A stretch of DNA of 64,000 nt from DASUAS01 sp963841415 (GTDB lineage Bacteria; Actinomycetota; Acidimicrobiia; IMCC26256; DASPTH01): assembly GCA_963841415.1 (NCBI GenBank), contig CAWJCN010000006.1, positions 1 to 64,000 on the forward strand, given 5' to 3'. This document shows positions 18,029 through 26,021 of the stretch, one piece after another. Below the pieces are notes generated by a model that was not told where the DNA came from, made no database searches, and saw only the letters and a list, made by a program, of their open reading frames with translations. Numbering within the stretch: position 1 is the stretch's first letter; every line of letters starts with the position of its first letter. The translations under genes were made by a program, and so were the position numbers.

Positions 18029-19462
18029 GCTCCCGAGGCGGATGCGGGCGATCAACTCGTTGACCTGGTCGAAGATCACGTGCCGTTCGGTCATCTGCTG
18101 CTTGATCTTGTCGACGGCGTACATCACGGTCGTGTGGTCGCGGCCCCCGAAGGCCTCCGCGATGCGGGGGTAGCTCAAGTCGGTGAGCTCACGCATGACG
18201 TACATGCCGGTCTGGCGGGCCGTCACCAGCGGCCGCCGCCGGCTCTTGCCGCAGATGTCCTCGACCGTCCAGCCGAACATCTTGGCCGTCTCGTCGAGGA
18301 TGAGGTCCGGGGTGATCACGCGGGGAGTGGTCGGGGGAAGCAGGTCGGCGAGGACCTTCTGGGCGATCTCCTCGGAGAGCTCGGCCCGGTTGAGGCTGGA
18401 GTAGGCGGCGACCCGGATGAGGGCGCCCTCGAGCTCGCGGATGTTGTCGCTGATGTTGGTGGCGATGAAAGCAAGGACTTCGGGGGGGATGCCACCGAGG
18501 TGCTCCGACTCGGCCTTCTTGCGGAGGATGGCGAGGCGGGTCTCGAACTCGGGAGGCTGGACGTCGGTGATGAGCCCCCACTCGAAGCGGGTCCGGAGGC
18601 GGTCCTCGAGGCTGGAGATCGCCTTCGGCGCCCGGTCGGACGAGATGACGATCTGGCCACCCTCGCTGTGGAGCTGGTTGAACGTGTGGAAGAACTCCTC
18701 CTGCAGCTCCTGGGTGCGCTCGAGGAACTGGATGTCGTCGATGAGGAGGACGTCGAGCTCCCGGTACCGGCGTTTGAAGCTGGGCATCGCCTTGGCCCGG
18801 ATGGCGTCGACGAACTCGTTCATGAACGATTCGGTGGAGACGTAGCGGACGCGCTTGTTGCGGAAGACGGTGCGGACGTGGTGGCCGATGGCGTGGAGCA
18901 GGTGGGTCTTGCCCAGCCCCGCCGGGCCGTAGATGAACAAGGGGTTGTACGACCGCCCCGGGCTCTCGGCGACGGAGAGCGCGGCCGCGTGCGCGAACCG
19001 GTTGGAGGAGCCGATGACGAACTGGTCGAACGTGTAGCGGGCGTTCAGCGTGCCGGAAGCCCACGTGCCGGTCGCCTGGTCGTCGCCGGTGACCGGGGAG
19101 ACCGGGGCCGGTCGGAGCGGTTCGAGGTCGTGGTCGTCGATCACCACTGCGACCGGGGGTGGAGCGAGGGTGATGGTCTCGTGCTGCTTGGGGGCGGTCT
19201 CGACGAGCAACTGGACCCGAACGGTCACACCCGTGGAGTCACGGATGGCGTCGGTGAGCATCCCCGAGTAGCTGGAACGGATGCGTTCGGCGGCCAGCGA
19301 GCTCGGCACGCTGAGGAGGAGCGTCTCACCGTCGAACCCGAGCGGAGACACCCCCGGGAACCAGGCTGCCCAGGTGGCAGGGGCGAGCTGCTCCCGAAGC
19401 GTCGCCGAACCCTGGTCCCAGATCTCCTCGGCCGTCAACGCCCACCGTTCCTTCGTGACCAC
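18020..19462 (-). CDS. dnaA: Chromosomal replication initiator DnaA
   Basis: 480 aa, GTG start. It binds DnaA boxes and melts oriC. Domain I (1-90, helicase contact) is followed by a short linker, the AAA+ domain with Walker A GPAGLGKTHLLHAIGH and Walker B VLLIDDIQFLE, sensor I ISSDRAPK, and domain IV with the DNA-binding signature FGGRDHTTVMYAVDKI. All hallmarks are intact. It is divergent from rpmH and transcribed towards dnaN. Confidence 0.98.
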   Translation of the reverse strand: MVTKERWALTAEEIWDQGSATLREQLAPATWAAWFPGVSPLGFDGETLLLSVPSSLAAERIRSSYSGMLTDAIRDSTGVTVRVQLLVETAPKQHETITLAPPPVAVVIDDHDLEPLRPAPVSPVTGDDQATGTWASGTLNARYTFDQFVIGSSNRFAHAAALSVAESPGRSYNPLFIYGPAGLGKTHLLHAIGHHVRTVFRNKRVRYVSTESFMNEFVDAIRAKAMPSFKRRYRELDVLLIDDIQFLERTQELQEEFFHTFNQLHSEGGQIVISSDRAPKAISSLEDRLRTRFEWGLITDVQPPEFETRLAILRKKAESEHLGGIPPEVLAFIATNISDNIRELEGALIRVAAYSSLNRAELSEEIAQKVLADLLPPTTPRVITPDLILDETAKMFGWTVEDICGKSRRRPLVTARQTGMYVMRELTDLSYPRIAEAFGGRDHTTVMYAVDKIKQQMTERHVIFDQVNELIARIRLGSSG

Positions 19463-19475
19463 TGCGCGTGGTCAC
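19455..19475. promoter_or_regulatory. Perfect palindrome over the dnaA start codon
   Basis: GTGACCAC-TGCGC-GTGGTCAC: 8-base arms around a 5-base loop. It covers the GTG start (19460-19462) and the bases just upstream. It could be an RNA hairpin limiting DnaA translation or an operator. No regulator is identified. Confidence 0.5.
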
Positions 19476-19787
19476 AGCGAGTGCCGTCGATTGTCCACAG
19501 GGGAGTCCACAGGTGTGGAGATCACCCCAGATGCGCTCCACCTGGTCGGCCTGGTCGAACTGCGCCACCCGCAGGAGCTCCGACCGCGGGCCACTGGCCG
19601 AGCGAGGCGCGCAACGTAGCACCGGTGTCCTTGAGGGACAAGGGGATCCGTGGGTTTTCCCCAGACCGTGTTTCGGTGCCGCTCCGCATTGCGCGAGGCG
19701 GGAGCTGGCCCCTACACTTTGTGGTTTCCGCCTCCCGCGTGGTCCCCTCCTTCGGGCCTCGCGCGACTGCCTCGAGGGGGCTCCTCG
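19463..19787. promoter_or_regulatory. Divergent dnaA-rpmH intergenic region with DnaA box
   Basis: 325 bases without a gene. It contains a perfect TTGTCCACA (19491-19499) and a second GTCCACAG close by (19505-19512), suited to autoregulation of dnaA and perhaps origin function. The rest must hold the divergent promoters for dnaA and rpmH, but I could not single out -35/-10 pairs. Confidence 0.6.
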
Positions 19788-19922
19788 TTGAAGCGCACGT
19801 TCCAACCCAACAACCGCAAGCGCGCCAAGACGCACGGTTTTCGCCTCCGGATGCGCACCAAGGGGGGACGCGCGGTCGTGCGCGCCCGCCGGGCGCGCGG
19901 CCGGAAGCGTCTCTCGGCCTGA
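19788..19922 (+). CDS. rpmH: 50S ribosomal protein L34
   Basis: 44 aa, TTG start (encoding the initial Met before KRTFQPNNRKRAKTHGFR). The full L34 pattern is present, ending RRARGRKRLSA. It is the first gene of the conserved rpmH-rnpA-yidD-yidC-khpB string, and its TGA stop overlaps the presumed rnpA start by four bases. Confidence 0.96.
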   Translation: MKRTFQPNNRKRAKTHGFRLRMRTKGGRAVVRARRARGRKRLSA

Positions 19923-20254
19923 TCTGGCGCGTTCGCGACCGTGCGACGTTCGAGGCCCTGGCGAGGGCCCGCCGGCAGCGATCCGGCCCCGTGTCGCTGC
20001 GCTTCTGTCCCACCGACGGGCGTGGCGACCCGCCGCGGGTCGCGTATGCCATCGGCCGGCCCTTCGGTACCGCGGTGGAGCGCAACCGCGCGCGCCGGCG
20101 GCTGCGCGCCGCGGTCGCGCTGGAGCAGGCGCTCCTGCTCGATGGCGGCGCCTATCTCGTGGCCGCGGAACGATCCGTCATGACGGTCACCTTTCCCACG
20201 TTGCGTGACCACGTGGCCACCGTATTGCGGGCGGTCCGGGAGCACGCAGCATGA
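19919..20254 (+). CDS. rnpA: Ribonuclease P protein component
   Basis: 111 aa. Protein cofactor of the RNase P ribozyme, which matures tRNA 5' ends. The family signature is FGTAVERNRARRRLRAAV, preceded by RVAYAIGRP. No ATG, GTG or TTG exists in frame between the upstream part of rpmH and the first conserved residues IWRVRDRATFEAL, so the start is most likely CTG at 19919, within the CTGA that also holds the rpmH stop. This start is rare and deserves checking. Stop overlaps yidD by four bases (ATGA). Confidence 0.9.
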   Translation: MIWRVRDRATFEALARARRQRSGPVSLRFCPTDGRGDPPRVAYAIGRPFGTAVERNRARRRLRAAVALEQALLLDGGAYLVAAERSVMTVTFPTLRDHVATVLRAVREHAA

Positions 20255-20556
20255 CGAGCGCCACCCTCGCCTCCGCTTCACCCAACCCGTCCCTGCCGGC
20301 GCGGATCCTCATGCTGCCGATCCGCGCCTGGCGACTGATCAGCGTCCACTTGCCGCCGCGGTGCCGTTTCCACCCGTCGTGCTCGCAGTACGCGCTCGAG
20401 GCCCTCACCGTGCACGGTGCCGCTCGCGGGAGCTGGCTGGCCGTGCGACGGGTGGGCCGCTGCCACCCCTGGCACGACGGTGGGCTCGACCCGGTCCCTC
20501 CGCCGAACACACGTTCGTCCTTGGCCGCGCCGGTCGGTGCGGTGGAAGAAGGCTGA
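20251..20556 (+). CDS. yidD: Membrane protein insertion efficiency factor YidD
   Basis: 101 aa. Small membrane-associated protein that aids YidC-dependent insertion. The conserved core is RAWRLISVHLPPRCRFHPSCSQYALEAL and GRCHPWHDGGLDPVP. The cysteines of the CRFHPSCSQY motif are intact. The N-terminal 20 and C-terminal 15 residues are extra compared with the core. ATGA overlap with rnpA, four bases before yidC. Confidence 0.96.
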   Translation: MTSATLASASPNPSLPARILMLPIRAWRLISVHLPPRCRFHPSCSQYALEALTVHGAARGSWLAVRRVGRCHPWHDGGLDPVPPPNTRSSLAAPVGAVEEG

Positions 20557-20560
20557 TCCG

Positions 20561-21706
20561 ATGATCCTCGCCGCCGGCTCTCCGTTCGATCCCATCTACA
20601 ACTTCTTCGGGGCGATCCTCGCCTTCTTCTACGGGATCATCCCGAACCTCGGGATCTCCATCATCCTGCTCACCATCCTCGTGATGCTGGTGATGTTCCC
20701 ACTGACGGCCAAGCAGGCGAAGTCGATGCTGGCCATGCAGCGCGCGCAGCCGGAGATCAAGAAGCTCCAGGCGAAGTACAAGAACGACCGCGCCAAGCTC
20801 AACGAAGAGATGATGAAGTTCTACCAGGAGAACAAGATCAACCCACTCTCGGGTTGTCTGCCCCTCCTGGTGCAGATGCCGGTGTTCCTCGCGCTGTACC
20901 GCGTCATGCGCGATCCCTACAAGCACATCCCGAAGGCGTCGAACCTCTACGCTGCCTTCTGCACCGGTCCCCAAGGAAAGTTGCACACGGTGCGGTGCGA
21001 CGTCCCCCGGTTGGACCTGCCGAAGCCGCAGTACTTCCTGGGAATGGACCTCTCCCAGCACGCGACCGCGGTGACGGGCGGGTTCCTCGACGCGCTCCCC
21101 TACTTCATCCTCGTCGGCCTCGTGGTGCTGACCGGTTTCCTGCAGGCTCGCCAGAGCCGCCGCAACGCGCCGAACATGAACTCGCAGATGGCGATCGTCA
21201 CCTCGGTGCTGCCGATCGCGTTCGGACTGTTCTCGCTGCAGTTCCCCGCCGGCCTCGTCCTCTACTTCTTGGTGAGCAACCTGTGGCGTCTGGGCCAGCA
21301 GGAGCTCATCATGCGCAAGATCACGCGACCAGGGCAGGCGGCGCTCGCCGCCGCCAAACCCGACGACGATGCGATCGACGTCGAGGGTGTCGACACCTCC
21401 GCGTTCCCGAGAGCAGCCGGCGGACTCCGCAAGCTGTTCCAGATCCCGGCGGCGTCGAACGGCGATGAAGCCGCGCCCGACACGGGCGGCAACGGCACGA
21501 AGAACGGTGCGGGCAAGCCCGCGGGCGGCCAGACCGGCGCCGCCAAGGGCGCAACTGCGAAGGGTTCGCCTGCCAAGGGTTCGCCTGCGAAGGGGTCGAC
21601 GGCGAAGGGCGCGCAGGCGCGGTCAGGTTCGAGCTCCGGCTCGTCCAGCGGCGGCGCGAGCTCGAGCTCGCGCCGGCGCAACAACAAGAAGCGCAAACGG
21701 CGCTGA
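20561..21706 (+). CDS. yidC: Membrane protein insertase YidC
   Basis: 381 aa from the ATG four bases after yidD. Inserts proteins in the membrane, with or without Sec. The five-helix 60KD_IMP core is visible: PLTAKQAKSMLAMQRAQPEIKKLQ, NPLSGCLPLLVQMPVFLALYRVM and a late VTSVLPIAFGLFSLQFPAGLVLYF. The C-tail (about residues 255-381) is unusually long, rich in Gly/Ser/Lys with AKGSPAKGSPAKGSTAKG repeats, and ends in a basic RRRNNKKRKRR that probably contacts the ribosome. The repeats appear as near-identical 15-base units at about 21552-21613. Confidence 0.96.
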   Translation: MILAAGSPFDPIYNFFGAILAFFYGIIPNLGISIILLTILVMLVMFPLTAKQAKSMLAMQRAQPEIKKLQAKYKNDRAKLNEEMMKFYQENKINPLSGCLPLLVQMPVFLALYRVMRDPYKHIPKASNLYAAFCTGPQGKLHTVRCDVPRLDLPKPQYFLGMDLSQHATAVTGGFLDALPYFILVGLVVLTGFLQARQSRRNAPNMNSQMAIVTSVLPIAFGLFSLQFPAGLVLYFLVSNLWRLGQQELIMRKITRPGQAALAAAKPDDDAIDVEGVDTSAFPRAAGGLRKLFQIPAASNGDEAAPDTGGNGTKNGAGKPAGGQTGAAKGATAKGSPAKGSPAKGSTAKGAQARSGSSSGSSSGGASSSSRRRNNKKRKRR

Positions 21707-21781
21707 CCTTCCTGGTCGCGCCGGGCAGTCCCGATCAGTGGCGGCGAGCGAGTGCCGCCGGCGAGTGGAGAGAACATCACC

Positions 21782-22654
21782 ATGGAGTGGGTGGAGACGA
21801 CCGGCCGCACGATCGCGGAGGCCCTTGACGCGGCGCTCGACGAGTTGGGCGTCGACGAGGAAGATGTCGAGTACGAGGTGCTCGAGGAACCCAAGAGCGG
21901 GTTCCTCGGTCGGCTCGGCAGCAGCGAAGGACGCATCCGAGCGCGGGTGAAGCCGATCTCACGCGAGAAGCCCGGGGAGCGCCAACGGCGCAACCGCCGG
22001 GGTTCGTCCCGGCCGCGCGGGGCCAACGGTGGCGGCGCGTCCGACGGTTCGGACCGTCAGACCAGTGGTGACAGCGCGAGGTCGTCGTCAGGTCGCCGCC
22101 GTGGCGGCGGAGCCGGAGGCGGCTCGCGCAAGCAAGGTGGCGGCAGCCGCGACGACCAGCGACAAGGGAGCAACGTGGACACCATCGAGAGCGACGTGCC
22201 CATCGAGGAGCAGGCGGCGGCGGCGGAGCAGTTCACGCAAGGGTTGGTCGACGCGTTCGACATGGGCGCCCAGGCCAAGAGCGTGATCGACGACGATGTG
22301 GTCGTGGTCGAGGTGACGGGGGAGAACCTCGGGCTGCTCGTCGGCCCGAAGGGCGCGACCCTGCACGCGATCGAGGAGCTGGTGCGTACGGTGGTGCAGC
22401 GCCAGACCGACGGTCACGGGGTGCGCATCCACGTCGATGTCGCCGGCTACCGGGCGAAGCGCCGTGAGGCACTCGCCGACTTCACCAGGAACCTGGCCGA
22501 GAAGGTGCTCGAGACCGGTCGCCCGCAGGCTCTCGAGCCGATGTCGGCCAGCGACCGGAAGGTCGTCCACGACACGGCCTCCGAGATCGACGGCATCAGC
22601 ACGGTGTCGGAAGGCGAAGACCCGCGTCGTCGGGTCGTCCTGCACCCGGCCTGA
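21782..22654 (+). CDS. khpB: RNA-binding protein KhpB (Jag)
   Basis: 290 aa. The start at 21782 is chosen because the Jag-N domain begins at MEWVETTGRTIAEALD and a GGAGAGAA-type site precedes it. Domains: Jag_N (1-60), an RGG/Gly-Ser-rich linker (65-130), KH (GENLGLLVGPKGATLHAIEELV, about 180-205) and R3H at the end (AKRREAL...MSASDRKVVHDTA). It binds RNA and is linked to cell-wall and division control in other bacteria. It follows yidC as usual. Confidence 0.94.
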   Translation: MEWVETTGRTIAEALDAALDELGVDEEDVEYEVLEEPKSGFLGRLGSSEGRIRARVKPISREKPGERQRRNRRGSSRPRGANGGGASDGSDRQTSGDSARSSSGRRRGGGAGGGSRKQGGGSRDDQRQGSNVDTIESDVPIEEQAAAAEQFTQGLVDAFDMGAQAKSVIDDDVVVVEVTGENLGLLVGPKGATLHAIEELVRTVVQRQTDGHGVRIHVDVAGYRAKRREALADFTRNLAEKVLETGRPQALEPMSASDRKVVHDTASEIDGISTVSEGEDPRRRVVLHPA

Positions 22655-22676
22655 TCCCACACCCCGTACGGCCCCG

Positions 22677-23303
22677 ATGACCGGTCGCGACTCCGGGGCA
22701 CTCATCACCGTGCTGGAAGACGCGCGCGACCTCGGGCTGCTCGGCCCGGGCCCCGTGACGCGCCAGGCCGCCCACGCCGGCGCGCTGGCGCGGGCGATCG
22801 GCGACTTTCGCGGTTCGTTGCTCGACCTGGGGAGCGGCGGGGGCCTTCCCGGACTCGTCCTCTTCGACGCGTGGCCGGAGACGCGAGGGGCGCTGCTCGA
22901 CGCTCAGCGTCGTCGGTGCGTGTTCCTGGCCGCCGGGCTCGCGCGCCTCGGCTTCACCGATCGGGTCGCGGTGGAGTGCGGACGCGCCGAGGTGCTGGCG
23001 CGGGACCCGCGCCTGCGGGACTGCTTCGATCTCGTCGTCGCCCGGTCGTTCGGACCTCCGGCGGTCACAGCAGAGTGCGCGGTCGGGTTCCTCCGGGTGG
23101 GCGGCGCGCTTGTGGTCACCGAACCGCCTGACGGGGAGACCCTCGACCGCTGGGACGACGCCGGGTTGGCGAAGCTCGGATTCGCGCCACCGGAATCGAT
23201 CCGGGACGGCGACACCGGCGCGGTGCGCATGCAGCTCGTCGAGCAGCCTGACGAGCGGTGGCCACGGCGTGACGGGGTCCCCGCCAAGCGCCCGCTCTGG
23301 TAG
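22677..23303 (+). CDS. rsmG: 16S rRNA (guanine527-N7)-methyltransferase RsmG
   Basis: 208 aa, ATG 22 bases after khpB. It methylates G527 of 16S rRNA. The SAM fold shows LLDLGSGGGLPGLVL (motif I), GALLDAQRRRCVFLAAGLARLG, and VVARSFGPPAVTAECAVGFLRVGGALVV. The usual N-terminal helices are short, so it is a compact actinobacterial type. Located between khpB and parA as in relatives. Confidence 0.93.
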   Translation: MTGRDSGALITVLEDARDLGLLGPGPVTRQAAHAGALARAIGDFRGSLLDLGSGGGLPGLVLFDAWPETRGALLDAQRRRCVFLAAGLARLGFTDRVAVECGRAEVLARDPRLRDCFDLVVARSFGPPAVTAECAVGFLRVGGALVVTEPPDGETLDRWDDAGLAKLGFAPPESIRDGDTGAVRMQLVEQPDERWPRRDGVPAKRPLW

Positions 23304-23334
23304 AGGGGTCGAACGATCCCGGAAGGGATCGCCC

Positions 23335-23760
23335 TCAGGTATCGCTCGCTGGTGCGTTCGTGAAGTAGCTCGCGGAGCGCCTGGGCGGAGGTCTGGCGCG
23401 TTGGACGTCTCGATGACGCCGGGAGGTGATCGGCCGCATTCGGGCTTGCACACGACGCAGCCGGGCATGGCCAGCGTTGCGGCGTACGCGCGGCACGGGA
23501 TCGTCGAGCAGGACCGCGCCGGCGGCGATCGCGCGCCGATCCGGGGACTGGTCGAGCACCTGGACGGACCACCAGCGAATCCGCGGGTGGGGTCCGCGAG
23601 CCCCTTCGACGATCGCGTCGGACGCGGCCTCGGTGAGCTCCGCCACGCTCGAGTCGGAGGCGGTCACCCCACCGGCTGCGGCTCGGAAGTCAGGCAACGA
23701 CTGCAGATCGGGGCCGGCCGACGTCGTCGAGCGAGTTCGAGCTCGCGGGCCAGCACCGGA
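23335..23760 (-). pseudogene. Possible HEAT-repeat protein remnant
   Basis: In the 611-base gap between rsmG and parA the minus strand encodes a HEAT-like piece: RIRWWSVQVLDQ, then AIAAGAVLLDDPVPRVRRNAGHA. The next piece, CVVCKPECGRSPPGVIE, lies in another frame reached by dropping one base near 23466. The upstream part (VLARELELAR) is in a third frame. Together they resemble a single HEAT-repeat gene with two or three breaks, either decayed or mis-sequenced. Low to moderate certainty. Confidence 0.4.
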
Positions 23761-23789
23761 GACGCGGGACGCGGGGATTCGACCGCTAG

Positions 23790-23805
23790 TGTTCCACGTG
23801 GAACA
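23790..23805. promoter_or_regulatory. parS: parS site 1 (ParB centromere-like site)
   Basis: Perfect 16-base palindrome TGTTCCACGTGGAACA, a one-arm variant of the conserved TGTTTCACGTGGAACA. It lies 110 bases upstream of parA. Confidence 0.95.
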
Positions 23806-23834
23806 GCCTCGCCCACGGGTTGAGACTTTCTCTG

Positions 23835-23850
23835 TGTTTCACGTGGAACA
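23835..23850. promoter_or_regulatory. parS: parS site 2
   Basis: TGTTTCACGTGGAACA, identical to the widely conserved actinobacterial parS consensus. It is 45 bases (about 4.3 helical turns) from site 1. ParB loads here and spreads, and the closeness to parA also suggests autoregulation. Confidence 0.96.
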
Positions 23851-23914
23851 TCCTTGACCCGCCCGCCGGGCTGGTTGAGGATGGGCACTCGGCGGCAGCT
23901 CTCTGGGACGGTCT

Positions 23915-25123
23915 ATGACGGACGAATTCAGCGACTCGCGACCGCGACGGCGTCTCTTCGGGAGGCGGCGCCCTGATGAAGAGGTCGCGGAGCCCGTGGT
24001 GGCGCCTCCTTCGTCCGCGCCCGAACCTGAACCCAACCCGGAGTCCGTGGCCTCGGCGGTCGAGGAGCTCGAGGTCGCCGAGACCCCACCCGCAGAGGTG
24101 ACGGAGGTAGCACCGACGCCGCCACCCGAGCCGGTGCCCCGGCCGGTCCCCACCCCGCCGCCGACTCCGGAGCCCGAGCCGCCACCTGAGCCGGACCCCC
24201 CCCAGCCGGTCGAGGTCAAGGCCGCCGAGTCCGAGCGCCAACCGCAGCCCGAGCCCGTCACCGGGCCGGCGCCGGAGCCAGCATCGTCGCCCGAGTCGGC
24301 ACTGCCAGTGGGATCCAGCGACAGCCCCGACGGGAGGGTGCTCGAGCTGCCGCGGATCATCGCCATCGCCAACCAGAAGGGCGGGGTCGGCAAGACCACC
24401 ACGGCGGTGAACCTCGGTGCGGCGCTGGCCGAGTTCGGCCTCCGGACCCTGGTGGTCGACCTCGACCCCCAAGGGAACGCGTCGACCGGCCTCGGCATCA
24501 ACCCCCGGGACGTCAACGCGTCGATCTACGACGTGCTGATGCAGGACACGCCGGCACTCGACGCGGTCGAACCGACGAGCTTGAAGAACCTCTTCGTCAT
24601 CCCGGCGACCCTCGACCTGGCCGGTGCCGAGATCGAGCTGGTTCCGGCGTTCAGTCGGGAGCTCAAGCTGAAGCGGGCGCTCGACGCCGTACGCACCGAG
24701 TACGACGTCGTCCTCATCGACTGTCCTCCGTCGCTTGGTCTGCTGACGGTGAACGGGCTGGCCGCGTCCGACGACGTGATCGTGCCGATCCAATGCGAGT
24801 ACTACGCGCTGGAGGGGCTCGGCCAGCTCCTGCGCAACGTGGCGCTGGTGCGGTCGAGCCTGAACGCGACCCTCGACGTCCGAGGGATCATCCTCACGAT
24901 GTACGACGCCCGCACGCGGCTCGCGGAGCAGGTCGAGAGCGAGGTGCGAGAGCACTTCGGGAGCAAGGTCTACAAGACGGTGGTGCCCCGGACGGTGCGG
25001 CTGGCCGAGGCACCGTCGTTCGGGCAGCCGGTGATCGTGTTCGACCCGACGTCGCGGGGAGCTGCGGCGTACCGGGACCTGGCGAAAGAGGTGAGCGGTG
25101 GCGCGACGCGGCGGACTGGGTAA
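23915..25123 (+). CDS. parA: Chromosome-partitioning ATPase ParA (Soj) with long N-terminal extension
   Basis: 402 aa. Drives origin segregation with ParB. The ATPase core begins near residue 145 (RIIAIANQKGGVGKTTTAVNLGAAL, deviant Walker A) and continues with VVDLDPQGNASTGLG, VLIDCPPSLGLLTVNGL and the DNA-binding arginine region at the end. Ahead of it lie about 140 residues rich in Pro and Glu (PEP-type repeats, about 30-130), preceded by a basic patch RPRRRLFGRRR. Typical ParA proteins are 250-320 aa. Starting instead near residue 140 is possible, but the ATG at 23915 keeps an open frame with high third-position GC. The stop overlaps parB by 26 bases. Confidence 0.93.
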   Translation: MTDEFSDSRPRRRLFGRRRPDEEVAEPVVAPPSSAPEPEPNPESVASAVEELEVAETPPAEVTEVAPTPPPEPVPRPVPTPPPTPEPEPPPEPDPPQPVEVKAAESERQPQPEPVTGPAPEPASSPESALPVGSSDSPDGRVLELPRIIAIANQKGGVGKTTTAVNLGAALAEFGLRTLVVDLDPQGNASTGLGINPRDVNASIYDVLMQDTPALDAVEPTSLKNLFVIPATLDLAGAEIELVPAFSRELKLKRALDAVRTEYDVVLIDCPPSLGLLTVNGLAASDDVIVPIQCEYYALEGLGQLLRNVALVRSSLNATLDVRGIILTMYDARTRLAEQVESEVREHFGSKVYKTVVPRTVRLAEAPSFGQPVIVFDPTSRGAAAYRDLAKEVSGGATRRTG

Positions 25124-25997
25124 GGGCCTCGGCGCTCTCATCCCTCCCGGGGGCACCGAGGGTGCGGCGGCCGAGGCGGGCGGCCTCGACGAGCTCGCCC
25201 TCGCCTCGATCAAGCCGAATCGGTTCCAGCCTCGGGACCACTTCGACGAGGAGGCGCTCGGCCTCCTGGCCGATTCGATCCGGGAGGTCGGTGTCCTCCA
25301 GCCGGTGCTGGTACGACCGGCCGGCGAAGGCGAGTACGAGCTCATCGCGGGCGAGCGCCGCTGGCGGGCGGCCCGGCGGGTGGGCCTCCAGACCATCCCC
25401 GCGCTGGTACGCGAGAGCGATGACGCCGCCGCGCTGGAGCAAGCGTTGGTGGAGAACCTCCACCGCGATGGCCTCAACCCGCTCGAGGAGGCCGCGGCCT
25501 ATCAACAGCTGATCGAGGACTTCGGCCTCACGCATGACGAGATCGCGGCCCGGGTGGGTCGGAGCCGCGCCACGGTGAGCAACACCCTGCGCCTCATGCA
25601 GTTGCCTCCTGCGATCCAGAAGTCGGTGCACGAGGGCAAGCTCTCGATGGGCCACGCCCGCGCCCTCCTCGGCAGCCCCGACCGGGCCTTCCAGGAGAAG
25701 CTGGCCAAGCGCGTCGTGGCCGAGGACCTCTCGGTGCGCGCGACCGAAGACGCGGTGCGCGAGCACCAGGACCACGGTGCCCCATCGGGCGGCGCGACCG
25801 GCGAAGCGTCGGGGGCCGGGCGGAAGCTGCGGCCGCCCGGGCTGGTCGAGCTGGAGGAGCTCCTGGGCGACCACCTCGACACGCGGGTGAAGATCTCGAT
25901 GGGAAGCGCGCGCGGCAAGGTCGTGGTGGAGTTCTCGACGCTCGAGGATCTGGAACGGATCTACCGCCGCATCACCAACGGCGTGAGCGCATCCTGA
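25098..25997 (+). CDS. parB: Chromosome-partitioning protein ParB
   Basis: 299 aa, GTG start inside the end of parA. It binds parS, hydrolyses CTP and forms a sliding clamp. Starts RRGGLGKGLGALIP (the ParA-activating motif), followed by the CTP-binding domain (IKPNRFQPR and GERRWRAAR), the helix-turn-helix (LTHDEIAARVGRSRATVSNTLRL) and a C-terminal dimerization domain (VKISMGSARGKVVVEFSTLEDLERI). All typical elements are present. The gene ends 24 bases before the convergent cwlM-like gene. Confidence 0.97.
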   Translation: MARRGGLGKGLGALIPPGGTEGAAAEAGGLDELALASIKPNRFQPRDHFDEEALGLLADSIREVGVLQPVLVRPAGEGEYELIAGERRWRAARRVGLQTIPALVRESDDAAALEQALVENLHRDGLNPLEEAAAYQQLIEDFGLTHDEIAARVGRSRATVSNTLRLMQLPPAIQKSVHEGKLSMGHARALLGSPDRAFQEKLAKRVVAEDLSVRATEDAVREHQDHGAPSGGATGEASGAGRKLRPPGLVELEELLGDHLDTRVKISMGSARGKVVVEFSTLEDLERIYRRITNGVSAS

Positions 25998-26021
25998 GAA
26001 CATTGCGCGCGCAACTATAGC

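Noticed and set aside
17630..20254. An 874-codon open frame ending with RnpA
   Set aside because: Only the last 112 codons (from 19919) match a protein; the remainder is antisense to dnaA and the origin spacer.
21552..21613. Short tandem repeats that could suggest a CRISPR or minisatellite
   Set aside because: They encode the AKGSPAKGS repeats of the YidC tail in frame; units are 15 bases with no unique spacers, so not CRISPR.
23786..25477. A 563-codon open frame opposite parA and parB
   Set aside because: Antisense, composition typical of mirror frames, and crosses parS sites.
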